DNA of 64,000 bases from Hofstenia miamia (taxonomy: Eukaryota; Xenacoelomorpha; Acoela), in contig SCFE01000082.1 of assembly GCA_004352715.1 (NCBI GenBank), forward strand, positions 110,808 through 174,807. The letters run 5' to 3'. Positions 48,468-60,597 of the stretch are shown piece by piece. Position numbers and translations under genes: made by a program. Below the pieces are notes generated by a model. The model saw nothing but the letters and a program-made list of their open reading frames with translations. It did no database searches and was not told the DNA's origin. Positions within the stretch are counted from its first letter, which is position 1. Every line of letters begins with the position of its first letter.

Positions 48468-51400
48468 TCAGTGTAAAAAAAATTGATAACATGTAGAGTA
48501 TAAAGAAAATATATTGAAATAATCATCTCTTAATCTGAAGAACTGGAGTGCAGGCATTCTGGAGCTGATTGGGCAATTGCATCTTAAGTTGTTTAATTGA
48601 TGGGTGAAGGTGTCATAAAATGTTTTGTACATCTGGAATCCTTTGAGAGCTATCATTAAAGTCATCATTGCATCCGTGTCCAATGTATGTGCACTTCAGC
48701 TCTGATTGTTGTATCTGGGTAAAAATGTACAAAAACATCTCTCAAATACCCATTCTAGTAGCATGATCAATGAAAAGTGAGCAAAATTCTTGAACTTGAT
48801 TTAATGTCATTTCCTAAGGATCAGACACATCAGCTCAGAGCATTGTTATAATCTCTATTCTTTTTGTGACATCATAATATTGGGTGATGTTCTTGACATT
48901 ATTGATCCACAATAAATCCCTGGCTGCCTGAAACAAAATTAACACTCAAAGGTTTTGTACTTGCTATTTTTTCATGAATTTTTCATAGTTGCTCATGTAT
49001 TGGGGTTCCTGTATTAAAGATGTCATGGGATAGTCAATTTCCTGTCTATGAAAATTGTTTCTTTATTAACTCCTTCAATCAGTTTTTCATGAACAACTTT
49101 GTACTCTTTGGTTCAACTAAGTCTGTTCACTTAGTTATCACTACTCACAAAGTTCAGCGACTTTCCTCTTTCCTTTCTTTACTTGCCACTTGGGTTGTAC
49201 TAATAGAGTCTCAATACACAGAGGAGGTATGCATAGCCAGTTTTCCTTGTGAATGTTATTGTCTAATTCTAACAACCCAGATTCTGCTCAAAGTGGCAGT
49301 TCCAATCATAACCAGATAGTTTATCTTTGCCTCTTTTAACATGTCCCAGAACCTACTTTCTAAACCTTGTAAACACAACTCTTCAATTTGGTTTGCAGAT
49401 ATTTTTACATGAGCAGTAGTACACTCTACATCCAGAGCTACTTGTTGCCCTGGGACTGTAAAATGACCAGTTCTTCTTTGGTAAACATTTCTGTTAAGCA
49501 CCATTTCATCATGGCTAGGACGTCTTTCTGTTTACCTTCAACTAAAAATCTGTGTTGGATCATGAGATCCTCAACAAAGTCTTCAGGGTCATGCTCTATC
49601 ATGAAAATTTTCTCATTCTCTTTGATGGACCAGTGAGGTGTTGGCCTAGGAGGTGTTAAAGGTCCACTGAATTTTTCTAAATTAACTTGTTCTATAAGCT
49701 CTTGAATGGCAGGTGAAAGCTGCACTGATGAAGTAGCCAATAGTTCTTCTTCCTTTAAAAATTGTTCTGGTGTCCTCATGATTTGTTTGAAAATAGTGAT
49801 TGGGACAATTAGTCCTTCTTTCAGTGAACTGTCCATATCCACATTCTGGATAAGATAGTAGTTGTAAATTAAAGAAAATCTTGTTTCAATCTGGCACTTT
49901 GTTCATATTCAGTATTTCTAAGAATCTTTGCATTGATCCAGGGAGTTGCTCCATTAACCTCTTGGTGCTAAGCAGGGCCTTATCTGAATGGAAAATTGTG
50001 AACTTGGTCTCTGCCATTGTGCCCCACATGTATTTCTTCACTGTATCTGAAAAAATATTTATGTCCAACAGACAAATTCTTAATCAGTTACTAATCAATA
50101 TTATTGACATCTTTCCAGTTATAGTGGTTGCCCCCACCAGTCAGGCATAATATTTTTCAAATTTATCCATAGCTTTCTTTGTCTTCCCTGTTGATGATGG
50201 AGGTGTGCACTTGTGTAGCATCCAGTTCTTCACCTTCCATGTGAGAGGGCATACTGCTAATTCATGTGATGCTGTCTTTGCTATGGCTATTCTTTTTTCC
50301 TAATTTATCAGAAAAGTTCAATTGTGGCTTTCTCATTAAATAGATTGCTATAATCCAAATGTCTCCTCTCACATATATATCTGGAACATTCTTCTCTCTC
50401 TGAAAATAAATATTGTTGGAAAGTTTTCCTATCTTGTGTATCATAAGAGAATTTCATTTCTGACAATAATCTTTCTACTGATCAATGATATTGAGATGAA
50501 GGACTCTTGATGTTTAATGTGGGCCAGTCAGACTCAGGGTTTTTATCAGCTTTAATGTCTGACCATATTTCCTGGATTTTGTTCAACATTTTGGTACTCT
50601 GAGCAAAGGCAAAACTTACTTTCATGTCTAATACTCTGTAGAGAGATGGTGTGCATACATCTATTAGTTCTAATGTCTGTGATTAGAGAATATTATCAAT
50701 TATCAGTTTCTGATCTAAGGCTAACTGGTGAGAGGCTATCTTGTGACATAGCATTAAGTCAGTGAACAGTAGTTTTGCTACAGAAATGATATTGGTATGG
50801 TACATTGAAATAGGGCAATAGCTGGAGTGAAATAAGATAATAAAATTCTCCATACAAAAATGTAAACTGTGAACAGTAGTTTTGCTACAGAAATGATATT
50901 GGTATGGTACATTGAAATAGGGCAATAGCTAGAGTGAAATAAGATAACAAAATCCTCCATACAAAAATGTAAACTTTCCACAGCTTCAGGGATTTCATGC
51001 CCATATTCTTCCCTAAAAACCATAGCAAGTTGAATGTTTTTGACCTTGGTGATTCTGTACATGATTTTGATCTGTTCCATAATTTGTTAATCTTGCACTT
51101 TGTGTACCTTGAAGAAGTTGATTACTAACAAGTTAGGAAAGTCAATATTTACACATTCAAAGCTATATATGCTACTCCCATTATTTAGAAATTGGCATAA
51201 ATTATGAACATTAAAATCTTTTTCAAATGACATATGGATGTTGCTTCTCTAATAAAGTTGGTTAATTCCCTCAAGCATTTTCAAATCATAATAAATGATT
51301 GTGTTAATTTTCAAATGAAGTTCAGCATCAATTACAAATGGTATCATATCTATAGAGCAATTTAAGTTTCTCATGTTGTATGTCCACCTTAACTTATTTT

Positions 51401-51494
51401 ATGTCTCCTCAGAGACATTATAACAAATAAAATGGGTGGCTCAACATGTGGCTATGAAATACTGATGAAGAGTCTCATCCCCAACCTGGGACAT
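48468..51494 (-). pseudogene. ORFX of element E2: unknown protein encoded downstream of pol
   Basis: Read on the minus strand in several interrupted frames, this about 3 kb region encodes a protein colinear with 60598-63139 of E3. A candidate start is MSQVGDETLHQYF at 51494. Shared blocks in order include SMYxTxIISxxK, DTQDRK, KKYMWG, VNLEKFSG, MKWCLxEMxTKEELV, CTTAH, AKINYxVxIG, and FYDTFTxxLNxLR followed by NCPISSR. Several in-frame stops and a 107 bp tandem duplication (50762-50975) break it. It diverges after FRL, so the 3' end is truncated. I recognise no domain, and no transmembrane segment or signal peptide is evident. Confidence 0.8.
50762..50975. repeat. 107 bp tandem duplication in E2 ORFX
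   Basis: The units 50762-50868 and 50869-50975 differ at a few positions (for example AGCTGGAG against AGCTAGAG). It repeats the ISMYHTNIISVAKLLFT part of ORFX and breaks the reading frame. Confidence 0.88.
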
Positions 51495-51762
51495 CTTCTT
51501 TTTTCAATCTTCTGTCTTCTGGGAACAGACAGTGGAAGTNAGTTTGTGTGTTATTGTAGAGTCACTCAGGGCCTCTCTTTTATTTTTATTTAAATTTTTA
51601 GGTACTCTCAAATTAATTTGGTGCTATTTTGTTTAATGAATTGTTAATTTGTGATTATTTTGAACCTAAGTTTCAAACTTAGTGATTGTCCCCTCAGAGC
51701 TTTAGATTACATGTAATTGCTCAGTTAATTTGTAAAAACAGTAAATATTTACCTTCTGTTGT

Positions 51763-51769
51763 TATAAAA
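51763..51769 (+). promoter_or_regulatory. TATA box in E3 LTR
   Basis: TATAAAA, followed by AGGG. The same place in the 3' LTR reads TATAAATAGG. It lies about 240 bases upstream of the LTR poly(A) signal, a usual U3 arrangement. Confidence 0.6.
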
Positions 51770-52006
51770 AGGGAACAAAAATGTAAGCAAATGTCAAATA
51801 AATTTCATTCTCACTGGATACCATTTGCTTTTGTATTATTTTATATTTTACTAACCATTTTACCTCTGGTATGAATATCATAATAATGAAATTGTAAGAT
51901 CCAGCAATAATGTGGGAGGAACTCCACTGTGCCTGGGGCAATAACTTGCTCCTTGACAGATGTAAGCCTATATTGTGGTCACTTTAGGCTATGTGTAGGC
52001 ATAGGC

Positions 52007-52012
52007 AATAAA
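52007..52012 (+). terminator. Poly(A) signal in E3 LTR
   Basis: AATAAA in GGCAATAAAAGTAC. It is conserved in position in the 13.4 kb and 17.5 kb LTRs. Confidence 0.6.
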
Positions 52013-53698
52013 AGTACTAAAACATCTATTGATCAAACATGCACAAATTAGAACACACCTTGAATATACTATGCTGTTGGAGTACATGAATACATGGTAA
52101 ATACACAATATTTAATATCTTATTACATGAGCTGAGAAGATAAATTATTTGTATTGAGCTAGAAATTACAACTTGAGACACACTATTAGCACCTTGGATT
52201 TGTAAGGATGGATTCAAATGGCTTGGCTTCAGCAAGATGCAGTGTGAATTGGTTGCTACTTTAACTGTCTTGGAATTACTTTTTTCTACAATGAAATTGT
52301 TAGAGAGTGGTTTGCTCTCAGTGATGGTAATCTTCTGCAACCTTCATACTGCTTGAGCTGCTAGACACACCTTGTGATTCTACATGGTGACTCTGGTGTG
52401 ATTCTTGGACAATTTGGAGTGCCAGTTAAACTATCTACTCCATTCNGAATTGTTAATTTGTGATTATTTTGAACCTAAGTTTCAAACTTAGTGATTGTCC
52501 CCTCAGAGCTTTAGATTACATGTAATTGCTCAGTTAATTTGTAAAAACAGTAAATATTTACCTTCTGTTGTTATAAAAAGGGAACAAAAATGTAAGCAAA
52601 TGTCAAATAAATTTCATTCTCACTGGATACCATTTGCTTTTGTATTATTTTATATTTTACTAACCATTTTACCTCTGGTATGAATATCATAATAATGAAA
52701 TTGTAAGATCCAGCAATAATGTGGGAGGAACTCCACTGTGCCTGGGGCAATAACTTGCTCCTTGACAGATGTAAGCCTATATTGTGGTCACTTTAGGCTA
52801 TGTGTAGGCATAGGCAATAAAAGTACTAAAACATCTATTGATCAAACATGCACAAATTAGAACACACCTTGAATATACTATGCTGTTGGAGTACATGAAT
52901 ACATGGTAAATACACAATATTTAATATCTTATTACATGAGCTGAGAAGATAAATTATTTGTATTGAGCTAGAAATTACAACTTGAGACACACTATTAGCA
53001 CCTTGGATTTGTAAGGATGGATTCAAATGGCTTGGCTTCAGCAAGATGCAGTGTGAATTGGTTGCTACTTTAACTGTCTTGGAATTACTTTTTTCTACAA
53101 TGAAATTGTTAGAGAGTGGTTTGCTCTCAGTGATGGTAATCTTCTGCAACCTTCATACTGCTTGAGCTGCTAGACACACCTTGTGATTCTACATGGTGAC
53201 TCTGGTGTGATTCTTGGACAATTTGGAGTGCCAGTTAAACTATCTACTCCATTCTGTTACTGTGTGCAGATGGATCAATGTTCAGAGATGTACTCCAGTT
53301 GTGAAGTTTGTGTGCCTACCAAAGTGGTTGCCCATTTTTCACTTGGTGATTGTGAAGTGAAACAGAACTGTTATGATCTTTCTCTATTGTATTTGGTTTT
53401 GCTTTTCTACTGGGTGTGAGTCAGCTAGGATGGATTTCCTCTGACCACAATCTACTTCACCACCCATCAATGTGCAACTTCTCCTTATATGTAATTTTGC
53501 ATTTGCCAGCTCTGTGATCTGATGCTGTCACTGAGCTCCAACTCTGTTCTTACTGTTCTTGGTGCTATTTTGGTTAGTCTTGTTCTTCTAGAATTTGGAT
53601 TGTGTACCTATGCACTGCTACCATCTGTTAAGTGCTTCTATTTCTCCTACACACTTGGATGTTTCTCCTACATTATTGGAATTGTTATTGGAACCTTT

Positions 53699-54206
53699 TT
53701 CTCTTACTTTACTTTACTTGTTTAATTATTCTTATCCTTATGGATATGGATTTTTCTAGTTCTTGTAATGGGACTCCCACTCAGGGTTTCCCCTGTGTGA
53801 GTACTGGCAGCTTGGACGCTGTCCCTTGCACTACTGGACTTAATTCTGTTGTTGTTTTACTGACTCCTACCCCACCAAACCGGTTTCTGGTATATCCACA
53901 CCCTCTGAAGTTTTGCTGCAAGAAACCCCTGTTCCTGCCACTCTGNNNNNNNNNNNNNNTTCTCTTACTTTACTTTACTTGTTTAATTATTCCTATTCTT
54001 ATGGATATGGATTTTTCTAGTTCTTGTAATGGGACTCCCACTCAGGGTTTCCCCTGTGTGAGCACTGGCAGCTTGGACGCTGTCCCTTGCACTACTGGAC
54101 TTAATTCTGTTGTTGTTTTACTGAATCCTACCCCACCAAACCTGTTTCTGGTATATCCATACCCTCTGAAGTTTTGCTGCAAGAAACCCCTGTTCCTGCC
54201 ACTCTG
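53699..54206. repeat. 247 bp duplication around a 14-N gap
   Basis: 53699-53945 recurs at 53960-54206 with several substitutions (for example GAGTACTGG against GAGCACTGG). The differences suggest two alleles or two element copies placed side by side. Confidence 0.8.
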
Positions 54207-55684
54207 TCTAATCCATTTCTTATGTATACACCATGATTGCTTCATTCCAAGTCACCTGAGGTTCAACAACTCAGAGAAGCCCTAGCTGAACAAATCTCTC
54301 AGCACTGTTTGAAGCCTGTTTTGACAAACTACAAGCTGAAATGAGACAACAAGCCACCAATGCTTGGCAGTGTGAGATATGCCTGCTCAACTCAATCTCA
54401 GCTTTAGAGATGTGAATTCAGGAATCATTCCCCCATCCCCCTCTGACTCCCCCAGAGGAACCTGAGTATGCAACTCATGCTCTTTTGGACATGCTCTTGA
54501 TGATCTTTCAGAAAAGTTCTCAACAGTTATATCACAGGCCATGTCTGCCCACCTTTCTCATGCTTTTTCAGTGCCCACTCTGTCCCCTGTGATGCCACCA
54601 TTCATTACCCCCATTACCTCTTTTACAAGTGGAGCACCTACCTTCACTCAGTCTACCCTTTCTCAAGTCACAACACTAACTACAGTAGCTACGCCAAGTG
54701 CTTGTNNNNNNNNNCTGCTTGGCAGTGTGAGAGATGCCTGCTCAACTCAATCTCAGCCTTAGAGATGTGAATTCAGGAATCATTCCCACATCCCCCTCTG
54801 ACTCCTCCAGAGGAACCTGAGTATGCAACTCACACTCTTTTGTACATGCTCTTGATGCTCTTTCAGAAAAGTTCTCAACAGTTATATCACAGGCCATGTC
54901 TGCCCACCTTTCTCATGCTTTGTCAGCACCCACTCTGTCCCCTGTGATGCCACCATTCATTAGCCCCATTACCTCTTTTACAAGTGGAGCACCTACCTTC
55001 ACTCAGTCTACCCTTTCTCAAGTCACAACACTAACTACAGTAGCTACGCCAAGTGCTTGTACCCTGAGTGTAACAGTTGTGCCTCTGGCACCTGTAAATG
55101 TCTCAGTTACCCTAACTACTACAATTGTTCCACCTTCTTCTCTGAGTGACCCTATTGGGCCCACAACAACTCATGGACCATGCTTCACTCAATCAATTTT
55201 CCCCACTGAAGCACCAGGGAAAAAACAATCAAATCTTTCCAATAAACACTCAGTATTGCCTAAATTTACTGGCAAAATCAATGAAATCTCACAGTTGTTC
55301 AACAAGTATCACTTTCTGTTCAAGCTTACAATGAAGCAGTATAAAACCACTCAGGACACTGCTGTCACACAATTTCCCATGTTCCTCCAAGGCCTCGCAT
55401 ACAATCAGTATATGATGCTGGATAGGGAAGTTAAAACCAATTATCAGTTACTTGTTGGTCACTTTGATGACCACTACAAAGTGCCTTGCATCAAACAGCA
55501 ATACAAGATGCTCTTATGTGATCTTTCCTTCAAGAAGGGAGATGATGTGAGAACCTACATAATGCAAGTTGATAGACTCTTTCACCTCAGCAAACTCACT
55601 CCAGAATACTTGAGACACAATCTCTTCTCTTACATTTGTCAGGGAGCTGCCTCAAGCTTAAATGTGATCAAGAAGATGATTTGA
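53740..55684 (+). pseudogene. E3 gag
   Basis: The N-terminal part (53740-54890) is broken and duplicated. The last 262 codons (54896-55684) are open: a Ser/Thr/Pro-rich stretch, then a capsid-like region. That region runs from LPKFTGKINEISQLFNKY to FKKGDDVRTYIMQVDRLF, with YICQGAASSLN near the end, as in Gypsy capsids. I see no CCHC zinc knuckle downstream. Gag forms the particle that packages element RNA. Confidence 0.75.
54361..55060. repeat. 345 bp duplication around a 9-N gap
   Basis: 54361-54705 recurs at 54716-55060 with scattered substitutions. It repeats the N-terminal part of gag, including MSAHLSHA. Confidence 0.8.
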
Positions 55685-55924
55685 ACTCTATTATTAAAAA
55701 GGTGATTAGCATTGTTTACATGCTACAGAATACTACATGCATTGAGAGAGATGCTGGCCACCTGAAGATGGGTCAAACTACCACTAAGTCATTAACCTCA
55801 TCAAGTTCTGCTGCAGTGCAGAAAAAGACAGACACTGAAAGACAGTCAGCTCACATTCATACCCAGAGTGGGGCATTTATCCACCTAATTGCAGATGGGG
55901 ATGGTATCATCCTTCCATTGAATC

Positions 55925-56479
55925 ATGTACTCCCAACACCCCAGTCAAGTCTGTCAACCATTTAAATTAGATGGAGCACTGCCTCCTGAAAACCATGCAC
56001 ATGATATTTTGGTGATAACTTCATTGCTATGCACTAATGTCATCCCTGCAGACGTGAATGGACTGCTAATTATCACCACCATTGATACAGGAGCTTCTGT
56101 ATCCATAATCAGCAACACCTGTTGTGACAAGCTTTGCCTACAGAGAGAAGATCTGTTACCTTCCACAGCTCATTTATTGGATGCTTCAGGGAATACTATT
56201 TTGCTGAAGGGCCAGATTAACAACCTCAAGTTGCACATCCATCAAGAATGTTTTTGTGTGGACCTCATTGTGGTTGACACCTGCAATCAGCCTCTACCAT
56301 ATGATGTCATTCTTGGGAACAACTTCCTCAAGAGAAATGCATGCATAATCAATTATGGAACCAACACTCTCTCTATTCACAAAAGTGAACTGCAAGAGGA
56401 ACTTGCTACTACCTGTAACCAAGAAATCTTGTTAACTTTCACAGATCCAACCATTGTGGAACCATGGCATTGGCAATGA
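55925..56479 (+). pseudogene. E3 aspartic protease
   Basis: It contains TTIDTGASVSII, the retropepsin active site, then the flap-side stretch LLDASGNTILLKGQINNLKL, and DVILGNNFLKRN, the ILG(N/M)(D/N)FL motif near the C-terminus. This order is typical of Gypsy protease just before RT. The frame is open for 184 codons, but its connection to gag and RT is broken by stops. Confidence 0.88.
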
Positions 56480-56799
56480 CTTGCTGTCACTATGAGCTCT
56501 CCTTACAAGGGGGATATCATGATCTCTGGACAAAAGGGAAAACACCTTCACAGGTTACATCTTTCTCCAGACCTTTGTCATGTTTCTTATGGAAAGACTT
56601 ACATCACTGTGCTTAATAGTTCTGCTCACTTGATCTGAATGGATCCCACTAAGACATCTATCATCACAACGCAGTCTGACTCAAACTTAAAGCTGCAGCC
56701 TGTCTGCCCATTCTTACTGCAATTCACGATTTAAGTGATCCAGTTCAGATCCCAGTTGTAAGTGAGAGAACTCATGGACATCTGAGTCCACAAGAACAT

Positions 56800-57600
56800 G
56801 ATGCACTCTCTGCCCTCTTATGCCAGCATCATGATGTGTTCAATTATGGATAGATCAGTGTTGGGAAAGCCATCAGGGAACAACATGCCATTGAAACCAA
56901 GAGTGATCGCCCCATTTGGTTGCCAGTTCAAAGGGTACCTGAGAACCTAAGAGCAGAGTATAAACAGATCCTGAGCAACCTCATTGAAAGTGGGATTATA
57001 CAGACTAGTAATAGTCTGTAAGCTGCACCTACAGTGTTCATTCACCAAGGAGAGAAGTACCACCTCTGCATTGATTTCCAATGATTAAACAATATTACAA
57101 CTAAGGATGCATATCCATTACCTCACATCAAGAACCTACTCTATGATGCCAGCAAGTACAAGTTATTTTCATGCTTGGATCTCTGTAAAGGCTATTGGCA
57201 GATACTGATGAAGCCTGCCAACATTCTGAAAACCATTTTATTACATCTTACGGCCTCTTTGAGTGGAAGTACATGGCCTTTGGCTTTGTAATGCTCTGGT
57301 CACATTTCAGCATAATGTCATGCATGTACTACAGAATGGAACTAACATTCTTGAACCTGGGATCACCACATACATGGATGATATCCTCATTGCTGGACAC
57401 ACATTCTCTGATCACTTAGATAAACTGGGTCACACTCTTAAGATCCTGTACAACTCTGGACACCAGGTAAATGGAAATAAATGTTCACTCATTTCACCAT
57501 GAGTTACCTTCTTAGGCAGGGTAATTGAACCAGGGAGAATATTGATTAAGAACAATGCAAAAGACCATCTCAATCAAATTGAGACTCTGAGCTCATGTAA
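56800..57600 (+). pseudogene. E3 reverse transcriptase
   Basis: Conserved blocks can be followed across frames: RVPENLRAEYKQIL, YHLCIDF, KDAYPLPHIKNLL, FSCLDLCKGYWQI (first catalytic Asp), FEWKYMAFGF, TYMDDILIAG (catalytic YxDD) and VNGNKCS. At least two frameshifts lie between GYWQI and YMDD, and several blocks contain stops, so it is inactive. Confidence 0.92.
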
Positions 57601-57699
57601 GGACGTCCAACACCTGATGTGCTTTCTTAATTATTATGGCTCCTTCATCTCTGAACTAGCCAACTGAACCAAGCATATCTCTAATCTACTACAAAAAAA

Positions 57700-58190
57700 T
57701 ACTGAATTTTGTTGGACTTTGCCTGAACAAGAAGAGCTGTAGGCTGTGAAGTCAGAGCTCAGATGGATCCCTAGTCTGAGCACGCCAGATTACACAAAAG
57801 ACTTTATCATTGATTGTGATGCAAGTTTGGTTGCCATCAGTGGTGTGCTCAGCCAAGTGATCAACAGCCAGGAATGCCTGGTACAATATTTCAGCCAGAA
57901 GCTGTGCAATGCTGAACAGAATTACATAGCAACAAAATCAGAAATGATGGCGCTTGTTGAGAGTCAGAAGAAGTTTTGATTCTTTATTTTAGGTCGCCAA
58001 TTTGTTGTGCACACCAACAACTCCACACTAGCATGGCTTAAAAAATTCTCTGGCAACAAGTCAAACATTGTTGCCCAATAGTTGAAATACCTTAATGACT
58101 TCTCTTTTACGATCACTCACTGCCCTGGGAGATTGCATCTCAATGCTGACTATTTCACTGCTCTACCAAGCTATGACAGAGACCTGTGAA
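57700..58190 (+). pseudogene. E3 RNase H
   Basis: It contains FIIDCDASLVAISGVL (first Asp), YFSQKLCNAEQNY with EMMALV (Glu), and FVVHTNNSTLAWL, where the usual TDH Asp is Asn. The final THCPGRLHLNADYFTALP supplies the last Asp. Stops at 57977 and elsewhere break it. Confidence 0.88.
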
Positions 58191-58289
58191 AGCTGCTGGG
58201 TGAAAAACCCCATTTGAATTTATCCCCACTTGTAAGTATAAGCTCCTCCCGGATATCAATGCAGATCAAAATGGGAAAGCAATCCTCCC

Positions 58290-59693
58290 CATTATGGTGA
58301 AGGAGGAGATTTCAGAAAAGGAAATTGCCACCCATCAACTACATGACAAAGTCTTGTCTAAAATTGTCTTTAAGATCAAGAACTTTCAACATTATCATTG
58401 GAAGCTTACCAAAGCTCGACTTCTCTACACACATAGTTGGAACAACTGTCTGGCAATCCCAGAGTATTTTAAGTGAGATCTGGGATTATCCAGGGAGCCA
58501 GACATTTTCTGGAGCAGAGAGCCAAGCTCCATAGTCTGGTTGCCAAAGAATGAATGAAGTGGTCCACATGGACATTGAAAAACTATCAAGAGATGAGCAA
58601 GGATTTCAATATCTGTTGGTCTTGATAGACCATTTTACTAAGTATGCATGACTCATTCCTCTTGACAATACCACTGCCAAAGTTATCAGTGAAAGAATTG
58701 TGAAAGATTGGATCTTTAAGCTTGGGCCTATGGAGTGTTTGGTTTCTGACTGCAGTCCTCAGTTTGAGAACTCTTTAATGTCTACTCTCATGAAAGAACT
58801 AGAGATCATCCACAATTTCACCACTGCTTACCATCCACAGTCAAATGGCATTGTCAAGTGACTGAACTGCACCATCATTAAACTGATCAGAGTCACTTTA
58901 GCCTGTGCCACCAGCTGGAATTGGAGACGCGTCATAGAAGCAGTCAAGTTCTTTTACAATACCACTGTACACTCCACCACCAAAGTAACTCCTTTCAAAG
59001 CCATGTTTGGCCACAAAGCAAGCACTCCTTTGTTGATCATGTTCCCAGACTACAATGAGCCAACCTTGGAGAATTTTGTAAACTGGAGGCTGAAAGAATT
59101 CCAGGAAGTGCACCTTTCTATCTGCCAGAATACCAATCAGTCTGTTATTTGCCAGAAGAGAAATTTTGATAAAAAGCTGTACAGTGAACCTCACAAAGTT
59201 GGAGATTCTGTATTTGTTTATTTTCCTCATCAGGTCACTGATGCTAACCAGGTACAAAAACTTGCCACTAGGCCTTTTAATATAACCAAGGTGTTAGATC
59301 ACAACCAGTACTTATTAGATAATGGTAAAGTCCCCCATTTTCAGCAGCTAAGACAAATATTCAAAAATATACAAAATGCAGTCATTGACAATCATAATGA
59401 GTTTTCTCTCATCAATGACAGTGTAAATGAGATAGTGTATTATGATAACCTCACTGAATGTGAGTAAGATGACCTTACACAGGTTGAGTATGATAGTAAC
59501 CTCAGTAATAGTAGCAACACTATAGCTACTCATATTTTGCCTAAACAAAAAGCTAGAGATCAGAGATATTTAGACCATTTAGATACCCAGGAATGGGACC
59601 TTAATGTTATATCTTTGTTTAGCAACTATGAAAAGAACAGAGAATCAACCCCCATCCAGACACTGAGTGTGATGACAAATCAACCTGTGAGAT
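58290..59693 (+). pseudogene. E3 integrase
   Basis: The core reads VHMDIEKLSRDEQGF with DHFTKYA (first Asp), LVSDCSPQFENS (second Asp), and HPQSNGIVK followed by TGA. The expected catalytic Glu is Lys, and the following Arg is a stop. The N-terminal HHCC zinc-binding region is unrecognisable and seems shortened. The C-terminal part (59003-59467) is open, contains RPFNITKVLDHNQYLLDNG, and is followed by a tail to about 59693. Confidence 0.9.
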
Positions 59694-59768
59694 GAAATGA
59701 ACTGATCAACAATGTTGTGATGATCAGATGAAGGCACATCATGAAAGCAAGAGCACCCAGCAGAAGAC

Positions 59769-60597
59769 NNNNNNNNNNNNNNNNNNNNNNNNNNNNNNNN
59801 NNNNNNNNNNNNNNNNNNNNNNNNNNNNNNNNNNNNNNNNNNNNNNNNNNNNNNNNNNNNNNNNNNNNNNNNNNNNNNNNNNNNNNNNNNNNNNNNNNNN
59901 NNNNNNNNNNNNNNNNNNNNNNNNNNNNNNNNNNNNNNNNNNNNNNNNNNNNNNNNNNNNNNNNNNNNNNNNNNNNNNNNNNNNNNNNNNNNNNNNNNNN
60001 NNNNNNNNNNNNNNNNNNNNNNNNNNNNNNNNNNNNNNNNNNNNNNNNNNNNNNNNNNNNNNNNNNNNNNNNNNNNNNNNNNNNNNNNNNNNNNNNNNNN
60101 NNNNNNNNNNNNNNNNNNNNNNNNNNNNNNNNNNNNNNNNNNNNNNNNNNNNNNNNNNNNNNNNNNNNNNNNNNNNNNNNNNNNNNNNNNNNNNNNNNNN
60201 NNNNNNNNNNNNNNNNNNNNNNNNNNNNNNNNNNNNNNNNNNNNNNNNNNNNNNNNNNNNNNNNNNNNNNNNNNNNNNNNNNNNNNNNNNNNNNNNNNNN
60301 NNNNNNNNNNNNNNNNNNNNNNNNNNNNNNNNNNNNNNNNNNNNNNNNNNNNNNNNNNNNNNNNNNNNNNNNNNNNNNNNNNNNNNNNNNNNNNNNNNNN
60401 NNNNNNNNNNNNNNNNNNNNNNNNNNNNNNNNNNNNNNNNNNNNNNNNNNNNNNNNNNNNNNNNNNNNNNNNNNNNNNNNNNNNNNNNNNNNNNNNNNNN
60501 NNNNNNNNNNNNNNNNNNNNNNNNNNNNNNNNNNNNNNNNNNNNNNNNNNNNNNNNNNNNNNNNNNNNNNNNNNNNNNNNNNNNNNNNNNNNNNNNN
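59769..60597. other. Assembly gap of 829 N
   Basis: A sized gap between integrase and ORFX in E3. By comparison with E2 it should hold the N-terminal part of ORFX. Confidence 0.95.

Larger units (their letters stand above)
51555..53254 (+). repeat. E3 5' LTR and leader, artificially duplicated
   Basis: The LTR starts TGTAGAGTCACTCAGGGCC at 51555. 51638-52445 (808 bp) recurs without change at 52447-53254 with one N between, so one copy is almost certainly an assembly duplicate. By comparison with the other LTRs, the LTR ends soon after its poly(A) signal, near 52040-52070. The exact end and primer-binding site are not resolved. Confidence 0.85.

Noticed and set aside
48468-49842. Plus-strand ORFs at 49020-49319, 49388-49636 and 49881-50150
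   Set aside because: They are antisense shadows of the minus-strand E2 ORFX.
53522-53725. Hydrophobic open frame of 67 codons before E3 gag
   Set aside because: It lies in the LTR-gag leader, overlaps the gag-side frame, and has no conserved partner in E1 or E2. Probably chance.
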